From contig NZ_DS989811.1 in assembly GCF_000155775.1 (NCBI RefSeq), positions 254,914 through 318,913 of the forward strand: a stretch of DNA of 64,000 nucleotides. The letters run 5' to 3'. Every line of letters starts with the position of its first letter. The stretch's first letter is position 1. The DNA comes from Glaciecola sp. HTCC2999. Lineage in GTDB: Bacteria > Pseudomonadota > Gammaproteobacteria > Enterobacterales > Alteromonadaceae. Made by a program: the position numbers and the translations under genes. This document shows, piece by piece, positions 44,160 through 52,886 of this stretch. The notes beneath the pieces are model-generated. The model saw only the letters and a list, made by a program, of their open reading frames with translations, was not told the origin of the DNA and did no database searches.

Positions 44160-46637
44160 ATGCAAAAAACGTTAGGAAAAATGTTTGTTGTCGGTGCAAT
44201 GATAACGCCAGCTCATGCATTCGCTACCGATATCACCGGTACTATATTAGATAGTCAGTCTCAACCTATTCCAGGTGCGGTGGTTGAAATTATCAACACT
44301 CAATACTCTGCAGTCGCCGATGCGGATGGCAAGTTTTCCTTGTCTAACTTGCCAGAAGGACCCGTTGAACTCCATATTACGGCGCCAAATTTTATCCATC
44401 AATCCATTGATTTAACTGTCCTAGCAGATAATCAAACGCTTGATGTTGCACTCCAGCCTAGTAGCCTCGAAGTGATTGACGTTTATGCGACACCATTTCA
44501 CGCATCGGTCATTGAATCATCGTTACCTGTGACAGTCCTCGCTGGTGATGCATTACGCTTAGCCCAGACGTCTACTTTAGGTGAAACACTCAATTCTCAA
44601 GTGGGCGTGCATTCAACTTACTTTGGTGGTGTAGCCAGTAGTCCGATTATTCGTGGTTTAGATGGACCTCGAGTGTTGGTGACCCAAAATGGATTAGATG
44701 CGTCTGATGCTTCTCGTGTCGGTGCGGATCATGTGGTTGCTGCTGAGACTGCAACCGCTCAACAAATCGAAGTATTACGAGGTCCTGCTACTTTATTTTA
44801 TGGTAGTGGTGCGATTGGTGGTGTGGTGAACGTAGTAGACCAACGTATCCCGACAGCAGCCGAAACACAAGGGCGTTTTCTAGCCTCTACCAGTACAGTT
44901 AACTCAGGTAAACATTTATCTGGTGCTGGTCAGTTTGCGATTAATGACAATGTTGTATTGTATGCTGACGGTGTGTGGCGTGATGCTGATGAATATGAAG
45001 CGGATAAGGTCATTGAAGAGACGCAATCTGATACCACTGCATTTACCCTTGGAGCGAGTTATTTGCTTGAAAACGGTTTTGTAGGGGTATCGTATGAACG
45101 TACCGAACGTCAAAATGGGTTGCCAGGTCATGATCATGGTCACGAAGAAGATGGCGCACATGATGAAAGCCATGACGATCACGACGAACATGATGAAGAT
45201 GCTCATGATGTGTATAGTGATCTCCAACAAGATCGTGTTCAGTTACTCAGTGACTTATATTTTGAAAACCAGTTATTCAGCAAGGTATCAACCAAGCTAG
45301 CCTACACCGATTATACTCATGCAGAAATTGAAGAAGGCGAAGTCGGTACCCGTTTTAATAATGAAACGCTTGAAGCGAAAATGACTTTCTTGCATCAGCC
45401 GATTAATGGATGGAAAGGCGGCCTTAGTGTACATGCGAAACACACTGATTTCGCTGCAGTTGGTGAAGAAGCATTCACGCCAGCATCAAAAACAGAGATG
45501 TTTGGTCTGGCGTTAATGGAAGAAAAGCATATTGGTGATGTATTAGTACAATTTGGTGCCCGAGTTGAAAGTGTGTCTATTACTGCTGATGGGGTTGAAT
45601 ATGATCCTGAAATTTTTGTAGCAGGGCATTATGACGAACACCATGAAGATGAACACCACGACGAAGAGCATGATGAGCACAGCGACCATCTAGTCATTTA
45701 TAACATCGAAAGGCATTTTACGCCTGTAAGTGTCTCACTAGGCGCTGTATGGGAGTTTACCGATGGTTATAATCTAGGCCTGTCGGCTTCTCGTTCACAA
45801 CGTGCGCCAAGTGCCGCTGAATTGTTAGCAAATGGTCTTCACATTGGGACAGGTAACTATGAAATAGGTGCCATGTACGAATTACATGAGCATGATGGTG
45901 AGACTGAGTTAGCATTAATTGAGAATTTCTCAGAATTAGAAACATCTAATAACCTAGATTTGACCTTGAGAAAGTTCTCTGGCGATATCGGCTTTGTTTT
46001 TAATCTGTTTTATAACAAAGTGGATAATTACTACTATGAGAATGATTTAGGATTTACCATTGATGCTGGCCATGATCATAGTGTTGAAGACGAGCATGAC
46101 ATGGGTCTTGCTGATGACCATGACGAGCTTTTTGACGAACACGATGATGCTCATGGGGATGAAGACCATGTGCTTGAAGAAGAGGGTTCACCGGTCTTTT
46201 TATTCAAGCCCCAAGACGTTGAGCTTTATGGATTTGAAGCACAAATGAAATATCAAGTAAATGCCAATTTACACGTTCAAGCACAAGCGGATTATATTCG
46301 AGGCAAACTGCAAAATGGCGGCGATTTAGCTCGCATACCGCCAAAACGTCTCAGTACTCGTATCAGTTATTCGGGTGATACTTGGGATACCGCGTTGTCA
46401 GTTAAGCATACGTTCAAACAAGATAAAATCACATCTCTTGAGACGGCAACGGATGCGTTTACTATGGTCGATGTGAGCGCAAATTGGTATTTATCCCAAG
46501 GTAACTTAGATTACACTGTGTATGGGAAAGTTGAGAATCTGACCGATGAGCTAGCTTATGTGCATCAGTCATTCTTGAAAGAAATTACGCCATTACCTGG
46601 TCGCAATTTTGTGATTGGTGTACGTGGTCAATTCTAA
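44160..46637 (+). CDS. TonB-dependent zinc receptor (ZnuD type)
   Basis: This is an outer membrane receptor, probably for zinc. The signal peptide ends AHAFATD. A CarboxypepD-reg-like domain (about 25-100) precedes the plug (about 115-225; PIIRGLDGPRVLV) and a barrel ending RNFVIGVRGQF. Three loops very rich in His, Asp and Glu (near residues 322-345, 490-515 and 640-680) match the His-rich loops of ZnuD. The Zur box upstream supports zinc control. The gene follows the sugar operon but has its own promoter region and a terminator, so it is not part of the glucan system. Confidence 0.9.
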   Translation: MQKTLGKMFVVGAMITPAHAFATDITGTILDSQSQPIPGAVVEIINTQYSAVADADGKFSLSNLPEGPVELHITAPNFIHQSIDLTVLADNQTLDVALQPSSLEVIDVYATPFHASVIESSLPVTVLAGDALRLAQTSTLGETLNSQVGVHSTYFGGVASSPIIRGLDGPRVLVTQNGLDASDASRVGADHVVAAETATAQQIEVLRGPATLFYGSGAIGGVVNVVDQRIPTAAETQGRFLASTSTVNSGKHLSGAGQFAINDNVVLYADGVWRDADEYEADKVIEETQSDTTAFTLGASYLLENGFVGVSYERTERQNGLPGHDHGHEEDGAHDESHDDHDEHDEDAHDVYSDLQQDRVQLLSDLYFENQLFSKVSTKLAYTDYTHAEIEEGEVGTRFNNETLEAKMTFLHQPINGWKGGLSVHAKHTDFAAVGEEAFTPASKTEMFGLALMEEKHIGDVLVQFGARVESVSITADGVEYDPEIFVAGHYDEHHEDEHHDEEHDEHSDHLVIYNIERHFTPVSVSLGAVWEFTDGYNLGLSASRSQRAPSAAELLANGLHIGTGNYEIGAMYELHEHDGETELALIENFSELETSNNLDLTLRKFSGDIGFVFNLFYNKVDNYYYENDLGFTIDAGHDHSVEDEHDMGLADDHDELFDEHDDAHGDEDHVLEEEGSPVFLFKPQDVELYGFEAQMKYQVNANLHVQAQADYIRGKLQNGGDLARIPPKRLSTRISYSGDTWDTALSVKHTFKQDKITSLETATDAFTMVDVSANWYLSQGNLDYTVYGKVENLTDELAYVHQSFLKEITPLPGRNFVIGVRGQF

Positions 46638-46657
46638 GCGATAATAGCATCGACAAG

Positions 46658-46685
46658 AAAGGGAGCATTTGCTCCCTTTTTTATT
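46658..46685 (+). terminator. Intrinsic terminator after the zinc receptor
   Basis: AAAGGGAGC (46658-46666) pairs with GCTCCCTTT (46671-46679) around ATTT, followed by TTTATTT. Confidence 0.88.
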
Positions 46686-46722
46686 TAGGTGTCGGTATTG
46701 GCTGACCAGCACAATCCTATCA

Positions 46723-47301
46723 CTACACTGGGATCTGAGTGCTTACCATATCGTCGCGTAATTTAAGCTCATTATAAAAACCACTCAGCGCAGGTAAATC
46801 AGAAAAGTCATGTAACTGTCTGACCATTAGCCATTCAATAGATGTCACTAAGCTGATGGTCATATAATTCCAATTTGACGATGTAATCATGCCTGTTGTA
46901 ATCAAATTTTCCAGAAAGGTAAACGACCTCTCGATACGTTCTCTTTGTAGATTGAAATACATCTTTGATTCATTGGTATCAAAACCTGAGTGGCTTAATA
47001 AAAAGAGTTGAATATAAGAGTCAGTAATCGCATCAATGATTTTGATTATATTTAGATCATGATAACTCAGTGCTGGTATATCTAATTTGTCATGTAGATA
47101 TTGCGCGATGAGTCCAGAATCACATAGTACTTCGCCCTTATCTTCGAACATAGGGATTTTCATTGTTGGATTAACTTGGCTTAAAATGGCACGTCCTTCA
47201 GGCGTTGACGTTGGTGCATCGATAAACTCATAGTCTTGCTCGCCTAATAATATGCGTAAACGACGCACATAAGGAGAGGTAAATGATCCATACAATTTCA
47301 T
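46723..47301 (-). CDS. Glutathione S-transferase family protein
   Basis: This is a GST of 192 residues. The thioredoxin-like domain opens MKLYGSFTSPYVRRLRILL, with the Ser/Tyr region of bacterial GSTs, followed by NPTMKIPMF and the glutathione-binding CDSGLIAQYL. The C-terminal domain is all helical. ATG 47301 is chosen because AAGGA lies 9 bases upstream and family sequence begins there; a longer reading frame to 47394 would overlap the protease gene. The substrate is unknown. It begins 3 bases beyond the end of the metalloprotease gene, and co-transcription is likely. Confidence 0.9.
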   Translation of the reverse strand: MKLYGSFTSPYVRRLRILLGEQDYEFIDAPTSTPEGRAILSQVNPTMKIPMFEDKGEVLCDSGLIAQYLHDKLDIPALSYHDLNIIKIIDAITDSYIQLFLLSHSGFDTNESKMYFNLQRERIERSFTFLENLITTGMITSSNWNYMTISLVTSIEWLMVRQLHDFSDLPALSGFYNELKLRDDMVSTQIPV

Positions 47302-47303
47302 AC

Positions 47304-50243
47304 TTATATGTTCCTTGTTGTAGAGTGAGCTAAAAATGTGAAAGGGGGATAACGACGAGTCGCTATCAATACTAATGCGAGTAAAGCAAACCAACTCATA
47401 CTGCCACCGGAGCTACCACTAGAATTTGCCGGTGGAGTCGGTGTCGTTGCTGGCGGCGCTGTTACGGTGACAGTCAGTGTACCAGAAGTCGTTGCTTCAC
47501 CGTCGCTCACTTCATACGTAATTACTTCGTTACCAGTAAAGTCGGATGCGCTCACATAGCGAATACTGTTACCTTGGATGGATACGCTGCCTGAACCTGA
47601 CGTACTGACGGATGAAATACTTAAGCTATCATTATCAGCATCTGAGTCGTTGGTCAGTACCGCAATGGTAATAGTATTTCCCGATGTTGTTGAACCTGTA
47701 TCTGGTTGTGCTACTGGTGCGTTATTCACTGGTGTAGCGAGAACCGTCACCGTCAAGGTGCCTGTCGCAGTCTCAGTACCATCAGTAATGCTATAGGAGA
47801 TGGTTTCAGTGCCATTAAAGCCAGCTGCTGGAGTATAAACTATCGTATCACTGTCGAGTGTTGCTATACCAGTACCATTAGCTGTTGCCGAAACAACCGA
47901 GACTACATCATTCGTGTCGGCATCGGTATCATTACTGATCACATCAATATTATTTGTATTTGAATCTTGTTCAACAGTGGCACTGTCATCGTTTGCAATA
48001 GGCGCATCATTGACTGCTAATACAGTAACATCAGCACTAAACGTTTCACTGTTAGTACTGTTGGCTGTCGCACTGACATTGACATTTAACGTCCCATTGA
48101 AATTAGCACTGGGTGTCACAGTGTTATCTTCAACAGTATAATTAGTGCCAGGTAGCACCGTTAACGTTGAGGGTGTTAGACTGAATGTAAAATCTGCAGT
48201 CGTCAATGTTAGTGATGTGTCTTCCGCGGTAGATAAGCTGTTTTGGCCCGTGATAATTATTGGCGCAGGTCCATCAATATCAGATGAAAAGACCCCTTCT
48301 GATGTGCTAAAGAACACGTTATCACTACACATGACTCGAATGTTTTGGAAAGGTTGCTCCCCATCAGTTTGGGGAAGGTTAACGATAGCACTGCCATTAT
48401 TGGCGACATCTGAAGCCAATATGACATCATATGAGCCTCCGGTATTATTGGATAATTCAATATTCACACTGGTACAGTTTATGGGGGCTTGGTCTGTCCC
48501 AGCTACATCCCATGTAACTGTTAGTGGATTGCTGGTAATCACGTCATCTCGTGTGGGTGATGTAACTTGAAATGGTGCGCCAGTATCGATGACGGTGACT
48601 TGCATAGCATCAGAAGCACTCCCGCCTTGATTATCTCTCACAGTAAATTGAAAGTTCATAGTACGGTTGGTCGTTGCCATCGCTTCGCCATAAGCTGTTG
48701 TGCGTTGTAACGCATTGCTTTTTCGAGGGAAAAAGCGTGATGGAGATGCCGTAGGTGTTCTTGAACGAAATAATGGGCCACTTCCTTCGTCGGTTTCATC
48801 ATCCAGTTGAGAGGTGCTGGCCGGTCCTAAATCATATTGTTCCCAAGCATAGCTCAGCGTATCACTGGTATTTTGATCAGTCGCACTCCCGGTAAGCACA
48901 AAAGGTGTACTGGCTGGAATAATTTTATCATCGCCGGCATCTGCCACCGGTTGAATATTACCTTGATCCGTTCTCACACCACAGTTTGGTGCAAAAGTTA
49001 AATTATCTTCTATTGTTTTTGCCATTTCATTTAGAGAGTGGACATGATAATAATCATCAACTTGAAAAGAGATATTCTGATCTGAACAGATACCGGCATA
49101 AGACATGATAGTCGAACCTGCGCCGACTTCATAGGCGGCATTGGCTTCTCGATTACCACCAGCACAACTACCAGATGTCCCATTAAAGCTATGATTTGCA
49201 CCAAATTGATGGCCGATTTCATGCGCGACAAAGTCAATCCAAAAGGCATCGTTGGTAGGCTGATTACTTCCAGTGATCCCATTGGCTTTATATTCGTCCC
49301 AGCATAGAGAGCCAAGAACTGCTAATCCGCCACCGTTAGTATTAACAATATGACCGATATCATAATTAGCACTTCCGATACGATCATCCGTTTCGACCTG
49401 GTTAATATCACCATCATCTGCATCATTATTGAACGGGTCGGTTGTAGGATCAGTAAAAATCAGTAAATCATTGTTCGCGATTAATTGAAACTGTACCCCT
49501 AATTCGACGGCAAATAATTCATTTAGGCGATTCACCATAATGACAATTTCTGCCATCGCGCTGGCAACGGTACCACCATGAAATTCGGTATATTCGCCAG
49601 CTGCGGTCATGGCTAACCGATATGTGATTTGTTTTTGAGGTTGATCTGGTTCGGATGTTTTTTGTGCTTTGATTGTGTCTCGACCCAAATCACGATTTAC
49701 ATTGAATAGTTTTGGGGCATGTTTTGTATACCCCAATTGCGCTTGTTGTTTGGTTATAGGAGTAATGACATAACTACGATAGGTGTTTTCGGTGTGGCGA
49801 ATGGGATCCACAAATACTCGTCTGAGTTGTTGGTTTACTTCTGCCTCAAACATTGCACTCATACCCGAAGGCGTTAAAGTAAAGCGTCCGCTGAGTGCTG
49901 GATTACTGATGCTAACGCCTGAGAACGCTCGAATATCGGGGAATTTTGCTGCTAAGGACTCCGGCATGATCTGCGCGTCGCTTAGTCGAAATGTATGTAA
50001 ATCACCGTTGGGTGAAGGTACTGTAATCGTGCGATAGCCTTCATTTACCAGTGTGTCTTTGAGTTGAGCTTCGGCTAAATTAAATTGAGTTAAATGGGTA
50101 TCTGACTCGATATTCTTAGCACTTTTCAGTGGTGACCAAACCGAGCTTGTCGTTGCCATTTGTGCAAAGCTGTTGCTTGATAGTGTGCAAGCGATAAAGA
50201 AGGATAGTATCGTTAGTTTTTTCATATTATTGTATTTATCCAT
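47304..50243 (-). CDS. Secreted reprolysin-like (M12-type) metalloprotease with cadherin-like repeats
   Basis: This is a secreted zinc protease of 979 residues. A signal peptide near residues 7-28 (MKKLTILSFFIACTLSSNSF) and a propeptide precede the catalytic domain. That domain has the metzincin motif HEIGHQFGANH at 341-351 and the Met-turn STIMSYAG (M380). An Ig-like stretch (about 430-660) and two or three cadherin-like/tandem-95 repeats (660-940; VVSVVSATANGTGIATL type) follow. The C-terminus has Gly-Gly-Ser, a hydrophobic helix (WFALLALVLIA) and Arg-Arg, which is the GlyGly-CTERM sorting signal. Unusually it continues 15 residues beyond (YPPFTFLAHSTTRNI). The start is either residue 1 or the Met at residue 7. 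Confidence 0.85.
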   Translation of the reverse strand: MDKYNNMKKLTILSFFIACTLSSNSFAQMATTSSVWSPLKSAKNIESDTHLTQFNLAEAQLKDTLVNEGYRTITVPSPNGDLHTFRLSDAQIMPESLAAKFPDIRAFSGVSISNPALSGRFTLTPSGMSAMFEAEVNQQLRRVFVDPIRHTENTYRSYVITPITKQQAQLGYTKHAPKLFNVNRDLGRDTIKAQKTSEPDQPQKQITYRLAMTAAGEYTEFHGGTVASAMAEIVIMVNRLNELFAVELGVQFQLIANNDLLIFTDPTTDPFNNDADDGDINQVETDDRIGSANYDIGHIVNTNGGGLAVLGSLCWDEYKANGITGSNQPTNDAFWIDFVAHEIGHQFGANHSFNGTSGSCAGGNREANAAYEVGAGSTIMSYAGICSDQNISFQVDDYYHVHSLNEMAKTIEDNLTFAPNCGVRTDQGNIQPVADAGDDKIIPASTPFVLTGSATDQNTSDTLSYAWEQYDLGPASTSQLDDETDEGSGPLFRSRTPTASPSRFFPRKSNALQRTTAYGEAMATTNRTMNFQFTVRDNQGGSASDAMQVTVIDTGAPFQVTSPTRDDVITSNPLTVTWDVAGTDQAPINCTSVNIELSNNTGGSYDVILASDVANNGSAIVNLPQTDGEQPFQNIRVMCSDNVFFSTSEGVFSSDIDGPAPIIITGQNSLSTAEDTSLTLTTADFTFSLTPSTLTVLPGTNYTVEDNTVTPSANFNGTLNVNVSATANSTNSETFSADVTVLAVNDAPIANDDSATVEQDSNTNNIDVISNDTDADTNDVVSVVSATANGTGIATLDSDTIVYTPAAGFNGTETISYSITDGTETATGTLTVTVLATPVNNAPVAQPDTGSTTSGNTITIAVLTNDSDADNDSLSISSVSTSGSGSVSIQGNSIRYVSASDFTGNEVITYEVSDGEATTSGTLTVTVTAPPATTPTPPANSSGSSGGSMSWFALLALVLIATRRYPPFTFLAHSTTRNI

Positions 50244-50410
50244 TCATTGTGGTGCAAACTGACTAATTTTATTTGGTTGCGTGATCTTGTCATTAGCTCA
50301 TTTGACGAATAATTTATCTAGACATGATGCAGTATAGATGAATTCCTGTTAGTTGCTATTTCCGAATACATTCTGTACTACGTTAACGGATTTCCAAATA
50401 ATAATAAAGA
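50244..50410. other. Non-coding gap upstream of the metalloprotease
   Basis: This AT-rich interval probably carries the metalloprotease promoter. No operator, hairpin or short gene was recognised in it. Confidence 0.4.
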
Positions 50411-50875
50411 TTAGGCGGTAATATCCGCAAATTGAGCACGTAAAAGTTGGCTAAGGTCATGAGGCGAGATCCCTATTTCTAGACCTCGTTTTCCTGCGCT
50501 CACATGTATGATATTAAGTAATGTGGCGCTCTTCGCTATGATGGTCTGGAGTGAGGTCTTTTGTCCTAATGGACTAACGCCTCCCATGATATAGCCAGTT
50601 TTATTTGTCACTACATGAGGGTCGGCCATACGCGCTTTTTTAGCATTGACCACTTTGGCTAATTTTTTGAAGGATAGGGTGTCGTTAACGGGGATAATGG
50701 CAACAACCAGTTGTTTATCACATTGAATGACAAGCGTCTTGAATACCGAGATAGGGTCGAGTTGAAGTTTTTGCGCAGCCTCTAAGCCGAAGGACTGCGC
50801 ATTGCTATCATGCTCATAGCTTAAGGTAGTAAAGGTTACCTTAGCTTTGTTTGCCGCATTAATAGCGGGTGTCAT
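50411..50875 (-). CDS. ybaK: YbaK-type aminoacyl-tRNA deacylase
   Basis: This is a 154-residue protein of the YbaK family, which hydrolyses mischarged Cys-tRNA(Pro) to protect translation. Family features are KVTFTTLSYEHD, VFKTLVIQCD and the GGVSPLGQK loop, and the conserved Lys is in VFKTL. It is a cytoplasmic trans-editing enzyme without a ligase domain. It follows the glyoxalase-type gene by 6 bases on the minus strand, so the two are likely co-transcribed. Confidence 0.92.
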   Translation of the reverse strand: MTPAINAANKAKVTFTTLSYEHDSNAQSFGLEAAQKLQLDPISVFKTLVIQCDKQLVVAIIPVNDTLSFKKLAKVVNAKKARMADPHVVTNKTGYIMGGVSPLGQKTSLQTIIAKSATLLNIIHVSAGKRGLEIGISPHDLSQLLRAQFADITA

Positions 50876-50881
50876 GTCGAA

Positions 50882-51322
50882 TTACCACTCGCCCGTGTTT
50901 GCCATACTCGCCCATGGCTTTTGTGGTGCTAAATGTTCGCCTTCTTGAAGAAGTTCGATAGAGATCCCATCGGGTGAACGCACAAATGCCATATGTCCAT
51001 CACGAGGTGGGCGGTTGATGGTGACACCGCCATCTTGGAGACGCTGACAAGTCTCATATATATTCTCAACACGATAAGCGAGATGGCCAAAATTACGTCC
51101 GCCGGTGTAGTCTTCTGGATCCCAGTTATACGTCAGTTCTAATAGAGGAGCTTTAGCTTCCTTCGCGCGTTCCACATCGTCCGGTGCCGCTAAGAAAATT
51201 AGGGAAAACCGGCCCTTTTCACTATCCATTCTGTGGACATTCACCAAGCCCAACAGTTCACAATAGAAGTGTAATGATGCTTCTAAATCTTTTACTCGGA
51301 CCATGGTGTGTAAATAACGCAT
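50882..51322 (-). CDS. Lactoylglutathione lyase (glyoxalase I) family protein
   Basis: This is a VOC-fold protein of 146 residues. The N-terminal repeat reads [25 protein letters not shown] and the second repeat has [17 protein letters not shown], then [13 protein letters not shown]. The metal-binding residues expected for glyoxalase I (His in LHT, Glu in LLELTYNW, His in FGHLAY, Glu in SIELLQ) are all present, so activity on methylglyoxal-glutathione hemithioacetal is likely. It stands upstream of ybaK with a 6-base gap. Confidence 0.88.
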   Translation of the reverse strand: MRYLHTMVRVKDLEASLHFYCELLGLVNVHRMDSEKGRFSLIFLAAPDDVERAKEAKAPLLELTYNWDPEDYTGGRNFGHLAYRVENIYETCQRLQDGGVTINRPPRDGHMAFVRSPDGISIELLQEGEHLAPQKPWASMANTGEW

Positions 51323-51390
51323 AATAATATTCCTTAATTGATTTTTTGTTTAATACTACCCCATCTTAGAATCATGCGTCATCAATTAAT

Positions 51391-51924
51391 CTAGCGACGG
51401 ATAATATCGGTTCTTTGCGGTTGTAAATTATCACGCGCTTTACCTTTTATTTTTTCCCAAGTGCGATAACCGCCGATCCCCAAAATACCGAGAATAATCG
51501 GCATAAACAGTTCTGTATTCATGGATGGTAAAGTATAGAAGTTACTAAGCGTGTCGATTTGCTCGCTCGTTGCATTTTGAAAGGCAGCATCGCCTAAAAT
51601 GGCATTGATGTCTAGATTCAGCATGATGATCCAACTGCCAATCGGCCGGAGTAGGGCTTCATATGCCAAGCCTAATGCACCAATCCATATAATGGCAGGC
51701 CGAGCGCCGGCAACAAAAATACTGGGATGCTGTGCTTGAGTCATATTGATTTGTAATTGCATGTGCTGTTCTTTTAGCTCAGCAGTCAAGCGTTTGAGCT
51801 CAATTTGGTTTTTCTCGATATCGATTTTACCGCGTTCTTCGTCACTGGTGACGAGCTCGTCAATGCCGTTTGATAGTTTATCAATCAACCCGCCAATGAC
51901 GGGTACTGATTCTAATATGCTCAT
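51391..51924 (-). CDS. Phage-type 3TM holin family protein
   Basis: The protein of 177 residues resembles the three-helix holins of phages and gene transfer agents. An amphipathic N-terminus (MSILESVPVIGGLIDKLS) and a coiled-coil stretch rich in Lys and Glu are followed by a hydrophobic region with PAIIWIGALGLAYEALLRPIG and a second one (LFMPIILGILGIGGYRTWEKIKG). GGAG stands 6 bases before ATG 51924. No phage structural or lysozyme genes lie nearby, so it is either a relic or a domesticated holin. Its minus-strand neighbours are yebG upstream and the glyoxalase gene downstream. Confidence 0.72.
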   Translation of the reverse strand: MSILESVPVIGGLIDKLSNGIDELVTSDEERGKIDIEKNQIELKRLTAELKEQHMQLQINMTQAQHPSIFVAGARPAIIWIGALGLAYEALLRPIGSWIIMLNLDINAILGDAAFQNATSEQIDTLSNFYTLPSMNTELFMPIILGILGIGGYRTWEKIKGKARDNLQPQRTDIIRR

Positions 51925-52030
51925 GATGACTCCCATAATTCATTCACTTTATTCGGATCGAGTATAGGAGTTATTTAAGTAGACGTAGTACAGTTTTATG
52001 CTTCGGATCAATAGATGTATATGACGAACG

Positions 52031-52315
52031 TTATGCTTCGTTGATTGACACCACATCGGCACTTTCAGATTGAAGCACCTCATCGGCATCTACACCGCGA
52101 AATAGTTTTGCTACACCATCTTTATTTTTAGATAGTACGATAGATAACTCTTCACATAACGCTTCATCTATTTCGATGCCTTTGGCACTGATGTATTGCG
52201 CTAAATTATCGGCAATAGTGAGCATTTTATCGTATTTATCAGCTTCTTTTTTGTCGGTAGTCACCAGTTTATCTACCCCTTTATGTTGTACTACATATTG
52301 TGTAATTACGGCCAC
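52031..52315 (-). CDS. yebG: YebG family SOS protein
   Basis: The protein of 94 residues matches YebG, a DNA-damage-inducible protein of unknown function. Its N-terminus MAVITQYVVQHKGVDKLVT and the later IADNLAQYI are typical. A LexA box at 52371-52386 lies about 55 bases before the start, with a second box 31 bases further. It is divergent from umuDC and probably shares the damage response. Confidence 0.9.
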   Translation of the reverse strand: MAVITQYVVQHKGVDKLVTTDKKEADKYDKMLTIADNLAQYISAKGIEIDEALCEELSIVLSKNKDGVAKLFRGVDADEVLQSESADVVSINEA

Positions 52316-52370
52316 GGTTGCGCTCCAATGATTAGTCGAATGGGGTGCGTGTAATTAAATACACACTACA

Positions 52371-52386
52371 CTGTATAAATTAACAG
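52371..52386. promoter_or_regulatory. LexA (SOS) box, yebG side
   Basis: CTGTATAAATTAACAG fits the LexA consensus CTGT-N8-ACAG exactly and lies between the divergent yebG and umuD genes. Confidence 0.88.
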
Positions 52387-52417
52387 TAAATGTTTACTTT
52401 TGCAATGACGATCTATA

Positions 52418-52433
52418 CTGTATATAAATACAG
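52418..52433. promoter_or_regulatory. LexA (SOS) box, umuDC side
   Basis: CTGTATATAAATACAG fits CTGT-N8-ACAG with an AT-rich centre close to the ideal alternating sequence. It lies 36 bases before the umuD start. Confidence 0.92.
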
Positions 52434-52469
52434 TTATTTTGTAATGGGTTTTATAGTGAGGTATAGGTC

Positions 52470-52886
52470 ATGCTACAAGTGATACCGCTCGCAGCTCAGG
52501 CAGGTATTGCCGGATTTGAATCACCCGCTGCTGAATATAAACAGCTAGGGTTAGATTTAGATGAGTTATTAATTGAGCATCCAACGGCCACATTTATTGG
52601 GTTAGCAAAAGGTGATTCTATGGTCGGTTATGGGATTTTTGATGGGGATTTATTGCTCGTTGATCGCGCGGCACACCGTTCTTCATTAGATATTGTAGTC
52701 GCAAATTTGAACGGAGTGTTTGTATGTAAACTCTTTGACCGTAAAGCTTTAGTATTATTATCGGCGGGGGATGATCACGCGCCGTATGTGTTAGGGCCTG
52801 GTGATATATTTGATGAAGAAGGTATTGTTGTGCGCTCGGTGCGTATGCATCGGTATTCTAAGATGGTGAATAAATGTTTGCCTTAG
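52470..52886 (+). CDS. umuD: UmuD, SOS mutagenesis protein
   Basis: UmuD is cleaved with help from RecA to UmuD', the active partner of polymerase V. The self-cleavage bond is Ala14-Gly15 (IAGFESPAAEY). The catalytic dyad is S50 (KGDSMV) and K87 (VCKLF), the same 37-residue distance as S60 and K97 in E. coli. The N-terminal arm before the cleavage point is 14 residues against 24 in E. coli. A LexA box lies 36 bases upstream, and the stop overlaps umuC by 13 bases. Confidence 0.93.
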   Translation: MLQVIPLAAQAGIAGFESPAAEYKQLGLDLDELLIEHPTATFIGLAKGDSMVGYGIFDGDLLLVDRAAHRSSLDIVVANLNGVFVCKLFDRKALVLLSAGDDHAPYVLGPGDIFDEEGIVVRSVRMHRYSKMVNKCLP

